From Endotrypanum monterogeii (taxonomy: Eukaryota; Euglenozoa; Kinetoplastea; Trypanosomatida; Trypanosomatidae): DNA of 64,000 bases. The position numbers were made by a program, and so were the translations under genes. The notes under the pieces were generated by a model. It was not told the DNA's origin. It saw only the letters and a program-made list of their open reading frames with translations, and searched no databases. The DNA is taken from contig CM007339.1 in assembly GCA_000333855.2 (NCBI GenBank), positions 27,101 to 91,100 of the forward strand, in the 5' to 3' direction. Below, piece after piece: positions 20,678 through 31,126 of the stretch (positions within the stretch are counted from its first letter, which is position 1; every line of letters begins with the position of its first letter).

Positions 20678-21169
20678 TTAATCCTGAGGCTTTGGTGTCG
20701 GACGGTTCTTGCCCATGGGTTGACCAGCCATGGCCCCACGCAAGTGTACTCCAAGCGCCTTCTCCATCTTCACAACAACTCGCTCCTCCGGCACCGCCTT
20801 CCCGCTCTCGTACTCTGACACTACAGACACACGCTCAGAGATACGCTGAGCGAGATCCTGCTGCGACCAGTGCAAAGCCTGGCGCTCCTTCATTATGCGC
20901 ACACGGAGATGCGGGTCCACCCTTTTTATCTTGAGTGACTCATTATCCTCGTCGAGCTTCTTCGCGTTAGCACCAGCGCTGACTGTCTGTTGGTTAGAGC
21001 GTTGATGCTCCTTCCTTTGCACCTGCACGCCTTGACCGTTTTGAACCGCACGGTTAGCATCACGCTCCGTCACTCTCCGAGGTTGGGCCGAGCCACCACC
21101 ACCACGCTGCTGAAAGTCAAAGCGCTGCTCCTCCCAGTCCTGGCCTGTAGGAATAGTTCGACTGGGCAT
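20678..21169 (-). CDS. MBF1: Multiprotein bridging factor 1 (MBF1) homologue
   Basis: This 163-residue protein has the two-part MBF1 layout: a basic, Gln/Arg-rich N-terminal region, then a C-terminal Cro/C1-type helix-turn-helix. The HTH block includes RIMKERQALHWSQQDLAQRI (about 91-110) followed by SVVSEYESGKAVPEE (about 114-128) and a final basic tail. In other eukaryotes MBF1 is a transcriptional co-activator and also acts on collided ribosomes to prevent frameshifting. Because trypanosomatids have little promoter-specific Pol II control, the ribosome role is the more plausible one here (inference). The length is near the family norm of about 150 residues. The ATG at 21169-21167 gives the familiar MP..-DWE N-terminus. 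Confidence 0.93.
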   Translation of the reverse strand: MPSRTIPTGQDWEEQRFDFQQRGGGGSAQPRRVTERDANRAVQNGQGVQVQRKEHQRSNQQTVSAGANAKKLDEDNESLKIKRVDPHLRVRIMKERQALHWSQQDLAQRISERVSVVSEYESGKAVPEERVVVKMEKALGVHLRGAMAGQPMGKNRPTPKPQD

Positions 21170-24100
21170 TTTCTTTTACCTAGCCTTCAGACAAGTAGCT
21201 GTGCCTGTACGTGTACGAGAGAGGGAGCTCAAGCACGCAAAAAACACGCGGAAAGGAACGAGAAACAAAAGATGGGGAAGAAGAACTGGTCAATGTTCGG
21301 GGGTCAAAATAAAAGTGTGCGTAGAACTCGTCTGCGATCACCTACTGAAATGAACTGTGGAATGGAGATTTAAAATTGTGCACCTTTGCAAATAGAACAA
21401 TTCTGAAGCGGGCAAGGTGTGACGACATCCCAAAACAACCAACAGGGGAAAAAAAAGCGTGAGACGAGGAAGTGAGAAAAACCCCATAGAAAGTCAATAA
21501 GATGAAAAGGAGCCCACGAGAAGAGAGGGAAGTGCAGGTACACGTGCCATATTGTGCAGCCAGCACTAACATACCTCGTGCATCATCGAAAAGAGAGGGT
21601 TCTGTCTCAAGCGAGAACGTTTTCTTCCTTATGGGGGAGGGAGGTGCCACGCACGAGTTTATCCATGACTCGATATCTACATATATGAAGAGAGTCGTGG
21701 CGCCTACACGATACACTCTCGGTGACGTCACTGCGGCAGAGGTCGGTGACCACATGTTTTGACCTTTTTTTTCATTGAATATGTCAACAACTATCGTCAC
21801 AGTCGTCACCTGTTCAGTAGTTTTTCCCTCACCCAGGATGTTCCTCTTCCCTAGTCGTGACTAGTAGCAACACTTGGCAGGAGGGGAGAAAAGGTACACA
21901 ACGCATAGTGAGCGCATATGTTTGCATGCTGTACACAACGCTCCCATCGCCGCAGCCCCCCCCCCCTCCGCTTCTCTCCCATGGGAAGTTGGCTGAATAA
22001 AGCGGGGCCGTAGCCTCTTAACCCCGCCCCACTGGCCCTACAGCTGAAAGCGAAAAAGCGGGGCCAAAGGAAGAGAAATGATATGCACTATAAATGAAAG
22101 ACCTACAGGAGAAAGAAATGCGGATTGTTAGCAACGAGACAGACACTTCAATGCCGCATACCTCATCAATTATGCATGTCCATCGTGTGGATGTTTTTCT
22201 TCTTCCTGCGCGTTTATTTCACTCACTCCTACTTTAAACCTGTCCAATTACACGGAGGCTTTTTTTTTCTTTACAAAGAGAGGGGGACAATCTCCGTAGG
22301 GCGCACACACGCGAATGGTAGAGGTGCCAAAGGGGATCCCCAAGGGGTAACAGTGAAGGGCGGCGATGACCTCCAAGAAACCGCGGACGAAGGTAAAGTG
22401 CAGCCTTTCGAGTTTTGTGATATTTTTTGCAGTCCATCTTCCTACAGTCCACCAGTCACGTTTCATTTGCAACACACGTGCGCAGATACAAACAGCCCTG
22501 ACGTCACGCACACCAACATAATCGAAAACACAGAAACACACTAGAAAAGGGAAAAATGACAGTCAGACCCCCCTCCTTTATGTTCCCCGTGTTCTCCCAT
22601 GAAGAAGGGAGTCGCACGTGTGGGTAAAAATATGTGTGGGTGGTTGTTTGTGAGAGAGGTGGGGCCTGAGTGAGGCGTCGTCACACATGTGAAGCGGAAA
22701 GAATCTTTTACACGACGATGCCGTGTCTCCGCTCCGCTATCTTTCTCAGTTTCCCTTCCAGTTGAAAGCACGCATTTGTAGAGGTATGTCATTGGGTGAT
22801 CAAAAGGGAACGAATGATTTGAATTCAGATGTACATCGAACAAAAAGAAAACAAAAACGAGCTACACAAATGGGGGGGAGTGAGAAAAACTTGCACACGA
22901 AAAGAAAGCGGAGACTACGAACCCACACACACACAAAAATTTAAAAAAAACGCGGTGTATTTGGCGATGAAAGCGACGGCGAGGAGATAATGAAAAAAGA
23001 GCAAGGATAAGACGGTTGACCGGTGGAGTGGTAGGGAAAAGGACCACCGAAGGAAACACAAGATCCTGGACTTTTTGAAACGTCGGAACGCAAAGGGGGG
23101 TGAGCACTTGCCACAGAATCTTACTCGAGAACGCGGACAAAACCATTCAGACAGATTCACGCCTCAAGGCAAAGGCAGCCTCTAAAAACAGTCGTTCGCA
23201 CGCACGTATATGTGCATACCCGTAAGCATGGGAGCACCGCACAGTCATCATAACAGGCAGTGTTATCAGCGTACACACATACACAGAGAGACACAGAGAA
23301 GGACGGACGGACGTGGAAAACACAGAAATAAAGCACAATAAGTCGCCCAAGTACACGGAAAGATATCGGAAAGGCGCGAAGAGTGAGAAAGAGAGAGAGG
23401 TGTAGTGTGTAATAATAATAATAATAATAATATATATATATATATATTATTTAAGACCACTAGCACGGGCACTTGAAAGGGGAAAGAAAACAAGAACAAG
23501 ATAAAGAAAAAAAAGATGGACAAAGACAGAGGAGGGACAGCTGAGCGAAACGGAGAAATCTGCCCGAGTACCTTTTAGGCTACAGAGCCTGGGTACAAGA
23601 TTCGTTTCCTTTCTCGGAGGTTTTCCCTGGTGAAAAAAAAAAAACAGGTGACATACACACAAACACAGACACACAGAGGCAGACAAAAGAAAAACAAAAG
23701 GATGGTAACCTTGGTACAGACGGAAAACAAAACAGCGCGCTGTCTACACAAGTGCAGAGCAACACACCTTTAAGCAGCATCAATCGGAGGCTGCTTTTAG
23801 TGGGCTTCCACGGGCATACACAACACAACCTCAGGCATACCCTCCCAGTCTTCTGTCAGCTAAGACCCTTTCAATCAACAGAAAATGGGAGCTGCTGCGA
23901 CATGGGTTTGCTACGAAGATCTTCACACCGGAACATAAATTGTAGACAGCTGTGAGTTGCACACGTACAGGCGTGCCACGAAAATACATCAAGCCACGCA
24001 TAAAAAACGTGCGCACGGTTACCTACCTCAGGAAAAGGCACTGAGGGGCCACTCAGCGAGAGCAAGTGTTCTCAATGCACATAAAACCCGAGAAAAAACA

Positions 24101-24282
24101 AAGCAAACGTACATGAAAGAGCGGCAATTAGCTGCATGTTATGAGCCCAGCCTCTCTCTCTCTAGCGGCAGTTTTCCTGGTAGAGCGAGTAGGGTACCAA
24201 GTGGCCTATCGACATGACTTCGCACGCTTTCTCCCTTCTCGCACACCACACGCATCCCTACAAGAGAGGGGCTAGCACCATG
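21170..24282. other. Intergenic region
   Basis: There are 3.1 kb with no supported gene. It contains A-runs, a (TAA)n(TA)n tract (23411-23449) and C/G homopolymers (near 21958). The longer frames (for example minus strand 21809-21342) start at GTG and resemble no family I know. It is presumably the 5' region of MBF1 plus the 3' UTR of the downstream carrier copy. Confidence 0.5.
23411..23449. repeat. (TAA)n(TA)n microsatellite
   Basis: TAA triplets pass into a TA run. Non-coding. Confidence 0.8.
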
Positions 24283-25287
24283 TAGGGCAGTTTGACGCAG
24301 GTCACCTCACTCCGACACACCCTAATCCTTCTTCGCGCGAGCCTTGATGTAGTACGGCTTGATAGCATCAACACCGGACAGCACCAACGCACCAGCGACA
24401 CCACGCAGAATGTTCGCACCAGCACCGCGGAACAGCGATGCTACGCCCTCGCTCTTCACACATTGAGTGAAGCACTCAAACGAGTTGCGGTAGTTCTTGC
24501 CGGTGCCGGATGTCATCATCATGCGACGGCGCACTGTGTCCAGCGGGTACGAGATCAGACCAGACACGATCGTCACAGCCCAGCCCAGCATGAAGTTCAC
24601 AACGAAGTTGTTCACCGGCAGCATCGGCTGCAGCGTATCGTACAGACCAAAGTAGAAGCCGCGGTACGCAACGATGCCCACGCATGACACACAGAAACCG
24701 CGGTACAGGCCCATCAGACCGTCGCTCTTGAACGTCTTGATGTAGCAGTCCACCATGCCGCTGTACTGGCGCTCGCCGCCCTTCTTTGCCGACTTCGTGT
24801 CGTTCGCGAGGCGCGTACGCACGTAGTCCAGCGAGTACACGAAGCACAGCGACACAGCGCCGGCAAGACCGCCGGATGCCATGTTGCCCATGAACCACTT
24901 CATGTAGCCGTCGCGGTCCTTCTTGTAGTTGAACATGCGCTTGAACTGGTCCTTGAAGGCGAAGTTCAGCGCCTGCGTGGGGAAGTAGCGGATGACGTTC
25001 GACAGGTTGCCGCGCCACAGTGCGTAAATGCCCTCCGTCTTCACCGTGCGCGTCAGGCAGTTCATCACACCAGTGTACGGGCGATCCAGCGTGCCCTGCT
25101 TGATCATTTCACCTTGGTTCTGCACCAGCAGCTTCACACGCTCGATCGGCGCAGCAGCCGTTTTGGCGGAACCAGCGGCGACACCGCTGATCATGAACTC
25201 CTCCCAGAAGCCGAGCTTCGGCACCTCCTGGCGCGCGTTCTTCGGCGCGGACGCCGCGGCAGAGTTGTTGGCAGACATATTTTAGGT
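24283..25287. repeat. Duplicated block, downstream copy (ADP/ATP carrier)
   Basis: About 1005 bases from TAGGGCAG to TTTTAGGT are the same as 29284-30288. I found no difference by eye, and the alternative reading frames also match. The block covers the carrier gene with only 39 bases past the stop and 9 before the ATG. Sequence outside the block is unrelated between the copies. Confidence 0.9.
24322..25278 (-). CDS. AAC: Mitochondrial ADP/ATP carrier, downstream copy
   Basis: The 318-residue protein is a mitochondrial carrier family member with three repeats, shown by PIERVK (about 44-49), SLDYVR and YPLDTVRR. The diagnostic ADP/ATP carrier signature RRRMMM is present at 250-255. The second repeat has Ser in place of the canonical Pro, as in yeast carriers. 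Function (family knowledge): exchange of matrix ATP for cytosolic ADP across the inner mitochondrial membrane. The start at 25278 is ATG, with a likely spliced-leader acceptor (AG at 25347-25346 on the minus strand) after a pyrimidine-rich tract. It is identical to the gene at 29323-30279. Codon choice is more G/C-ending than its surroundings, consistent with high expression. Confidence 0.97.
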   Translation of the reverse strand: MSANNSAAASAPKNARQEVPKLGFWEEFMISGVAAGSAKTAAAPIERVKLLVQNQGEMIKQGTLDRPYTGVMNCLTRTVKTEGIYALWRGNLSNVIRYFPTQALNFAFKDQFKRMFNYKKDRDGYMKWFMGNMASGGLAGAVSLCFVYSLDYVRTRLANDTKSAKKGGERQYSGMVDCYIKTFKSDGLMGLYRGFCVSCVGIVAYRGFYFGLYDTLQPMLPVNNFVVNFMLGWAVTIVSGLISYPLDTVRRRMMMTSGTGKNYRNSFECFTQCVKSEGVASLFRGAGANILRGVAGALVLSGVDAIKPYYIKARAKKD

Positions 25288-25345
25288 TTTAAGAATAGAC
25301 CTGTATCCACAATGATGTAGGATTTTTTTAATGACGGAAAATGGG

Positions 25346-25380
25346 CTGAAAAGAGAAGAGATGAAGAAAAAAGGGTGGCG
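25346..25380 (-). promoter_or_regulatory. Probable spliced-leader acceptor for the downstream carrier copy
   Basis: On the minus strand a pyrimidine-rich stretch (TTTTTTCTTCATCTCTTCTC type) ends in TTTTCAG, with AG at 25347-25346. This would leave a 5' UTR of about 67 bases. A second AG at 25302-25301 is an alternative. Confidence 0.45.
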
Positions 25381-26960
25381 GAAAGAGAAACTCTCTGTAA
25401 GTCGGGAGAGGGGGCCAATGTTTTTTTCATGATTATTGTTATGTTGATCGTACGAATAGGTAATGGAGTGTGTTTTCCCCGAAAAAAAAAAAGTGAGAAG
25501 AGCGAGAAAACAGGAAATAGAATGTAACAGAAAGGAAGAGAAAGTCATGAAAATGAAGCCACGTGTGGCCGAAGTGCTGACGATGTTTCTGCCACGCTGC
25601 ACGGCAACTTCGGCAAAAAAAAAAAAGTGAACCAGAGGTATGGAGATTGGCGAAGACTGCAAGAAGCCTCAGAAGGAAACAAACCACATATCATCGAATC
25701 TTTTGCACTGGCGGTAGTGGGGGAAAAAAAGAGAAGCGCCTTTTCCACACAGGCTAATACACTTTAATAAGTCGGCTCCGTTTCACCTCTAGGTCCCCCT
25801 TTAGTTGGGCTTGTGTATCTGCGCGAACCTGTACTTTTTTAAGAGCTTCATTTTTCCCGAGGAGGCAAAGTCCACTATCAGCCTCCACGAGGGAAAGATC
25901 CTTTTCTTCAGTGCCCACAAAACCAGCTTCAATAAAAACAATTGTGTACCCGGATGCCGTCAGCGAAGGGAGCACACATGCGAACGCAAACGCTTGCACT
26001 GAGCTCCTTTCAATCCAAGTTCACGTCAAACACGTGACACCACGAGCGAGGAATCAACCTCAACTGGCGTCAACAGCGCATCTCTGAGCTCAACGCATTG
26101 AAACCTCATCAGCAAGGAATCCTCTACTCCTCTGCGAAACCAATGGGAAGCAAGGAAAAAAAAATCTCATTCAACTGTAATCACGGAAAGGGGGGAAGGA
26201 CGAGGAGGAGAGACAGCCCCAACCACAGTAGAGGAAAAAAACATAGAAAAACCTTCGTCAATAAACGAAAAGGGGGCCGAAGAAACCTCAACAGTCGGGC
26301 CGATGACGCCAACACCGTTGGGGGCCCCACGTGCACATTGTTTATGCGAACATGACTGAGGTACTTGGAAATACGGATATCGTTACCCCGGGTGAAAAAG
26401 AATGGGAAGTCGAGGACAACATAGAATGATGAAAAAGTGTGAGCAAAGAATAACAGTTGATTTTTTTTTAAAACACGTGTTTTTTTTCTCTTTCACCCTT
26501 CCCCTGTCTTGAAAAAGTGCAATCGCAAACAAGAAGTCTGAGCATAAAATCCGCCTGAACGGAGGTCTCGGTAATGTGAAAAGAGGTGCATGCAAAGGAA
26601 GGGAAGGAGATCGAAGGCCATGGACAATCAAAAACGAAGGAGGGAGGAAATATACAAGTAGATATGTATTTGTGTGTACATGGGAGGAAGAGACCGAAAA
26701 AGCTACACGCAGGAAAGACACGGATGTACGCGCACTCGGACCCAGACAGAGAGAGGTACACACCAGTATGTGAAATACAAACGTAACATCAGACAACACA
26801 AAGGTGGGACGTACGGGAACAGAAGCAGACAATCCACAAGTGGGTACTGTTACGCGTATATGAAAGAAAGGTACTCGAGACTTACCCAAATAGCGCAGAA
26901 CTGTGAAATATGGATTCCGCAGATCTAGGGTAACGCATTTCTCGGGTCCTTGACCTCGGG

Positions 26961-26963
<3 letters not shown>

Positions 26964-26995
<32 letters not shown>
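26964..26995. repeat. (TG)n microsatellite
   Basis: About 16 TG units; this creates the His-Thr run in the spurious minus-strand frame here. Confidence 0.85.
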
Positions 26996-26996
<1 letters not shown>

Positions 26997-29283
26997 CAAC
27001 GAGTAGATCGCAAAGGATTGCCTTGAACCCATTGATGCAGTCTTCAACACCTCCAACTCTGCCAGGAAGAGCGCTGTCACCAATTCGAGCGCTCCATGTA
27101 CACCGGCGCTGATGATTACGTCCACAAAACTGAGTGGATGACGAGTCCAAACAAAGGCCAACAAGAAGGCGTCAAATCGAATACACGTGCCAGCAGTCTT
27201 CGAGTTGAAATTTATTTATTTATGCTCCTTCGCACCAATCAGGACCTTCATGAGCTACGCCGAGGGGGGGTTGCACACGGTCGCGACGACGACGAGGCGA
27301 AGTTCATGACTTTCTATATGCTACTGCGAGATGAATCGAGTTAATGTAACCCTTGTATTGAGGGGCCCAAGCGTTCTCAAATGTTCAATTCTGCTCTCGG
27401 GAGGTGAACAGTACACTGGTGTCGAGCATTTCCCACGGACCAGATATTAGAAAAAGAGGGTGATCACATGCAACTTAGCGTGCCGCAGAGTATCCACCGC
27501 CAAGAACAAAATATGTAACAGGCTACGCTTGCTCCGAAACAATACCCTCGTCACAATGTCGACTCGAGGATGTCGTGAAACAGTGCATTCGGACGAAACA
27601 CCACACACAAAAACGACAGAACGGTTTCGTTTTCGCGCAGGGGAAAACACTAAGAGAACTCCTAAGCGGAAAGGGGGGAAAAAAAGAAGGCCGGGGAAGG
27701 GGAGGGTTTTCTCTTACGATTGTGCCCGGTGGTGTAATGTCATTGCTGCTTTCGATATGTGTGTATGCCTAACAAAAAAAAATCGTCAAAAAGAGAAAAC
27801 GGGACCGCAAGGGGAGAGACTATGCGAAGATGATGACGAATACTAGAAACCAGCGGCACTAGCCGATTCACCCGGTCATGTTCATATTGAGCCCTGAGAG
27901 GAAAGAAAATGGATCGAGATACCCCTCGATCCCTTCATGGTGACCCTTTGCTCCTCGTCAACGGGAGATAATCAACTTAAGTGTGGCGGGGTGGAGGGCT
28001 GCGCCTGATTAGCGGTTAGTCTGTTACCCGTGCAGCAAGAGTGACCCCACCACGCTGAGGCAGCTCACGACATGACTCCTGCCTTCACTGAGACTCAGGC
28101 GTCTGCATGACCGCGCGCTGCGCACCACGGCCTGTATTTTTAAAACATCCTATACCGGCCACCGTGTTTAGGACTGAGTGTGATCCGTATGTATGAGAGG
28201 TACATTCCTCTGCATGCCCTCTCTGTTCCGCAAACTTGTATCACGGAAAATGCGCTCGTTTGCGCGACTGCCTGTTTGTTGGAGAGTCTTTCAAATTTTC
28301 TTTTCATTATCCACTGATTCTTAACAAGAAATACATGTCATTTTTTTTTTATGGAGAAACATAAACAATACGGTTCCTATGATTGCTGTTACTTCTCCCC
28401 TGGCGCCAGTGTGGGTACCTATGCTTGTCCTTTTTGCTATTCCCCTCCTCTATTTTGTGGACCGCTTCAATTCAAGTGTGTTTCTCCACATCAGTGCTCC
28501 TTCCGGTTTTCGCAGAAAACACGCGAGGGTGACAGGAAGTGACCACAGAAAAAGCGAGGAAAAACAGAGACTGTGTCACTTGAGGGGGGGAGAGGGGTTG
28601 CAGAAAAAAGCAAACAAGAATGCCTTTCCACAGCAGCGCACACATAAGCGCACACCTGTTTAGGTGGGTACGTGTGGGCGATTTCCTAGTTCCGCCGATA
28701 CATATTTCTCTGTAGTGGATGTGCTTTCCTCCACAGTTTCTTCACTGCTTTTCGACGCATCAGCTTTTCTTTTTTTTTCCCCCTTATACTAGCTATGAAT
28801 ACACACTCGCACGTGTGTTGAAATGATAACGACGGCACAAAATCTGCGTCCTCTTCATTGTACTTCCTTCGCATGAAGAGTACCAATTTCTTTGCTGACA
28901 AAGCTCTCTTACCTTTTTCCCCCCTATCCTCGGTCTTTTTTCATTGCCTTGTGTCCAAAGCACCTTCGCGCACGCGCACATATGCCTCCAATTTACGTAT
29001 ATACTAAGTAGCAGCGCTTCCTCGCACATGGCAATGCCTGAAGTTTGAACATGCAGTCAAACCATTTATTTTCCTCGACTAAAGGGGAAAAAAAAATGCT
29101 GAGAGCCCGAACAAAAGATAATGAAACAGCAAAAGGAGATGCCGGGAGCACACACGAGAAGGGCTTACTTGAAGCCCGGAAATGAAAAAATAAAAACACG
29201 AGACGAGAACGCAGCTCGAAAGAAATACGGTAACGCATTGTTTACGCCTTTAACCCTTCCATCCTTATACGACACCACTAAAA

Positions 29284-30288
29284 TAGGGCAGTTTGACGCA
29301 GGTCACCTCACTCCGACACACCCTAATCCTTCTTCGCGCGAGCCTTGATGTAGTACGGCTTGATAGCATCAACACCGGACAGCACCAACGCACCAGCGAC
29401 ACCACGCAGAATGTTCGCACCAGCACCGCGGAACAGCGATGCTACGCCCTCGCTCTTCACACATTGAGTGAAGCACTCAAACGAGTTGCGGTAGTTCTTG
29501 CCGGTGCCGGATGTCATCATCATGCGACGGCGCACTGTGTCCAGCGGGTACGAGATCAGACCAGACACGATCGTCACAGCCCAGCCCAGCATGAAGTTCA
29601 CAACGAAGTTGTTCACCGGCAGCATCGGCTGCAGCGTATCGTACAGACCAAAGTAGAAGCCGCGGTACGCAACGATGCCCACGCATGACACACAGAAACC
29701 GCGGTACAGGCCCATCAGACCGTCGCTCTTGAACGTCTTGATGTAGCAGTCCACCATGCCGCTGTACTGGCGCTCGCCGCCCTTCTTTGCCGACTTCGTG
29801 TCGTTCGCGAGGCGCGTACGCACGTAGTCCAGCGAGTACACGAAGCACAGCGACACAGCGCCGGCAAGACCGCCGGATGCCATGTTGCCCATGAACCACT
29901 TCATGTAGCCGTCGCGGTCCTTCTTGTAGTTGAACATGCGCTTGAACTGGTCCTTGAAGGCGAAGTTCAGCGCCTGCGTGGGGAAGTAGCGGATGACGTT
30001 CGACAGGTTGCCGCGCCACAGTGCGTAAATGCCCTCCGTCTTCACCGTGCGCGTCAGGCAGTTCATCACACCAGTGTACGGGCGATCCAGCGTGCCCTGC
30101 TTGATCATTTCACCTTGGTTCTGCACCAGCAGCTTCACACGCTCGATCGGCGCAGCAGCCGTTTTGGCGGAACCAGCGGCGACACCGCTGATCATGAACT
30201 CCTCCCAGAAGCCGAGCTTCGGCACCTCCTGGCGCGCGTTCTTCGGCGCGGACGCCGCGGCAGAGTTGTTGGCAGACATATTTTAGGT
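29284..30288. repeat. Duplicated block, upstream copy (ADP/ATP carrier)
   Basis: Partner of 24283-25287, offset by 5001 bases and apparently identical. The junctions are abrupt on both sides. Confidence 0.9.
29323..30279 (-). CDS. AAC: Mitochondrial ADP/ATP carrier, upstream copy
   Basis: This 318-residue carrier is identical in sequence to the gene at 24322-25278, with the same three carrier repeats and RRRMMM signature (250-255). Being closer to the strand-switch region, it would be transcribed first. Its 5' flank differs from base 30289 on (GGTAGAAATAGATCG) and its 3' flank differs beyond base 29284, so the two mRNAs share coding sequence but have different UTRs. That allows separate control of stability or translation (inference). 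Confidence 0.97.
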   Translation of the reverse strand: MSANNSAAASAPKNARQEVPKLGFWEEFMISGVAAGSAKTAAAPIERVKLLVQNQGEMIKQGTLDRPYTGVMNCLTRTVKTEGIYALWRGNLSNVIRYFPTQALNFAFKDQFKRMFNYKKDRDGYMKWFMGNMASGGLAGAVSLCFVYSLDYVRTRLANDTKSAKKGGERQYSGMVDCYIKTFKSDGLMGLYRGFCVSCVGIVAYRGFYFGLYDTLQPMLPVNNFVVNFMLGWAVTIVSGLISYPLDTVRRRMMMTSGTGKNYRNSFECFTQCVKSEGVASLFRGAGANILRGVAGALVLSGVDAIKPYYIKARAKKD

Positions 30289-31126
30289 GGTAGAAATAGA
30301 TCGTTCTGAGGTGGAGTGTGCAAATGTGGGAAGCAGCGAAGGAAAGCGTTACGGATGCAGAGGGAAACGAGGGGGTGGTCAATGACAGGAACAGAGAAGA
30401 GGGGAAGTGAAGTTAACAAACGGCAATAATGATTGCACCCCCTTCTGAGGGACGCACACACCGGCTGTAACCATAGAGGCTAAAGGAACACTCGAAAAAG
30501 CGGGAAGGCAACGTGTACGTTTCAAAAGGAACGACTGACTCGCAGTTCCTTGGGTCTCAATTTTTTTCTCGCGCGCATAATAATAATAAAAAATATATGT
30601 ATATATATATATATATATATATCATTAATTTTTTGAGACGACATGCTCCTGATAAGGCGCAATAATCAGGATCTGTTCGACTCGAAAACATAGTGCGACG
30701 CACGCTTGCAAAAATATGTAGTATTTATGTGTTGAGTACAAGATTGTAGCAGACAGATACCAATCCGAATGCAAAAGCGCGACCCTTGACGTGCTCTGCA
30801 CTTCTACTTGTTGGTGAGACAGACAGACACAGGGGCGAAGGCTGTCTGGTGGAAACAAGAGCATTCCACCAAGCAGCCACGGTCAAGGACGAGACTACAG
30901 CACAACTGCTGAAGCGACAATTACGTTGAAGGCCACGGTTTACAGACCGTTTAAAAGCCGCTGTATAGTCATTTTTTTTATGAACAGAAGGTTCGAAAGT
31001 ATGACTTCCAAGGATCTCCTCATCACATCTTCTCGCCTCGAGGATACTGCTGTGTACTCGGTGCATAAAAAAAAAAAAGACGAGGACAGCGCTGTCATGG
31101 GGTCGCTCTGCTACTCTCCAGTTTGC
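30289..31126. other. Intergenic region
   Basis: There are 0.84 kb between the prenyl-synthase fusion and the upstream carrier copy. It contains a (TA)n tract at 30592-30622 and short A-runs. No gene seen. Confidence 0.55.
30592..30622. repeat. (TA)n microsatellite
   Basis: TATATGTATATA passing into a pure TA run. Non-coding. Confidence 0.8.

Larger units (their letters stand above)
25288..29283. other. Intergenic region between the two carrier copies
   Basis: There are 4 kb without a convincing gene, although it separates two identical genes. It holds A-runs, a (TG)n tract (26964-26995) and a more GC-rich stretch (about 27850-28150) of unknown origin. The 255-codon minus frame at 27150-26383 reads through the TG tract as His-Thr repeats and has no family resemblance. 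No other duplicated sequence from the carrier flanks was seen. Confidence 0.5.

Noticed and set aside
25754..25999. 81-codon minus-strand frame with even composition
   Set aside because: It looks protein-like but starts at GTG and matches nothing I recognise; too short to support without conservation data.
26383..27150. 255-codon minus-strand frame between the carrier genes
   Set aside because: It reads through a (TG)n tract as His-Thr repeats, has no family resemblance and biased composition.
30985..31005. GGTTCGAA resembling a tRNA B box
   Set aside because: The following bases do not complete the box, and no A box or cloverleaf stems can be drawn around it.
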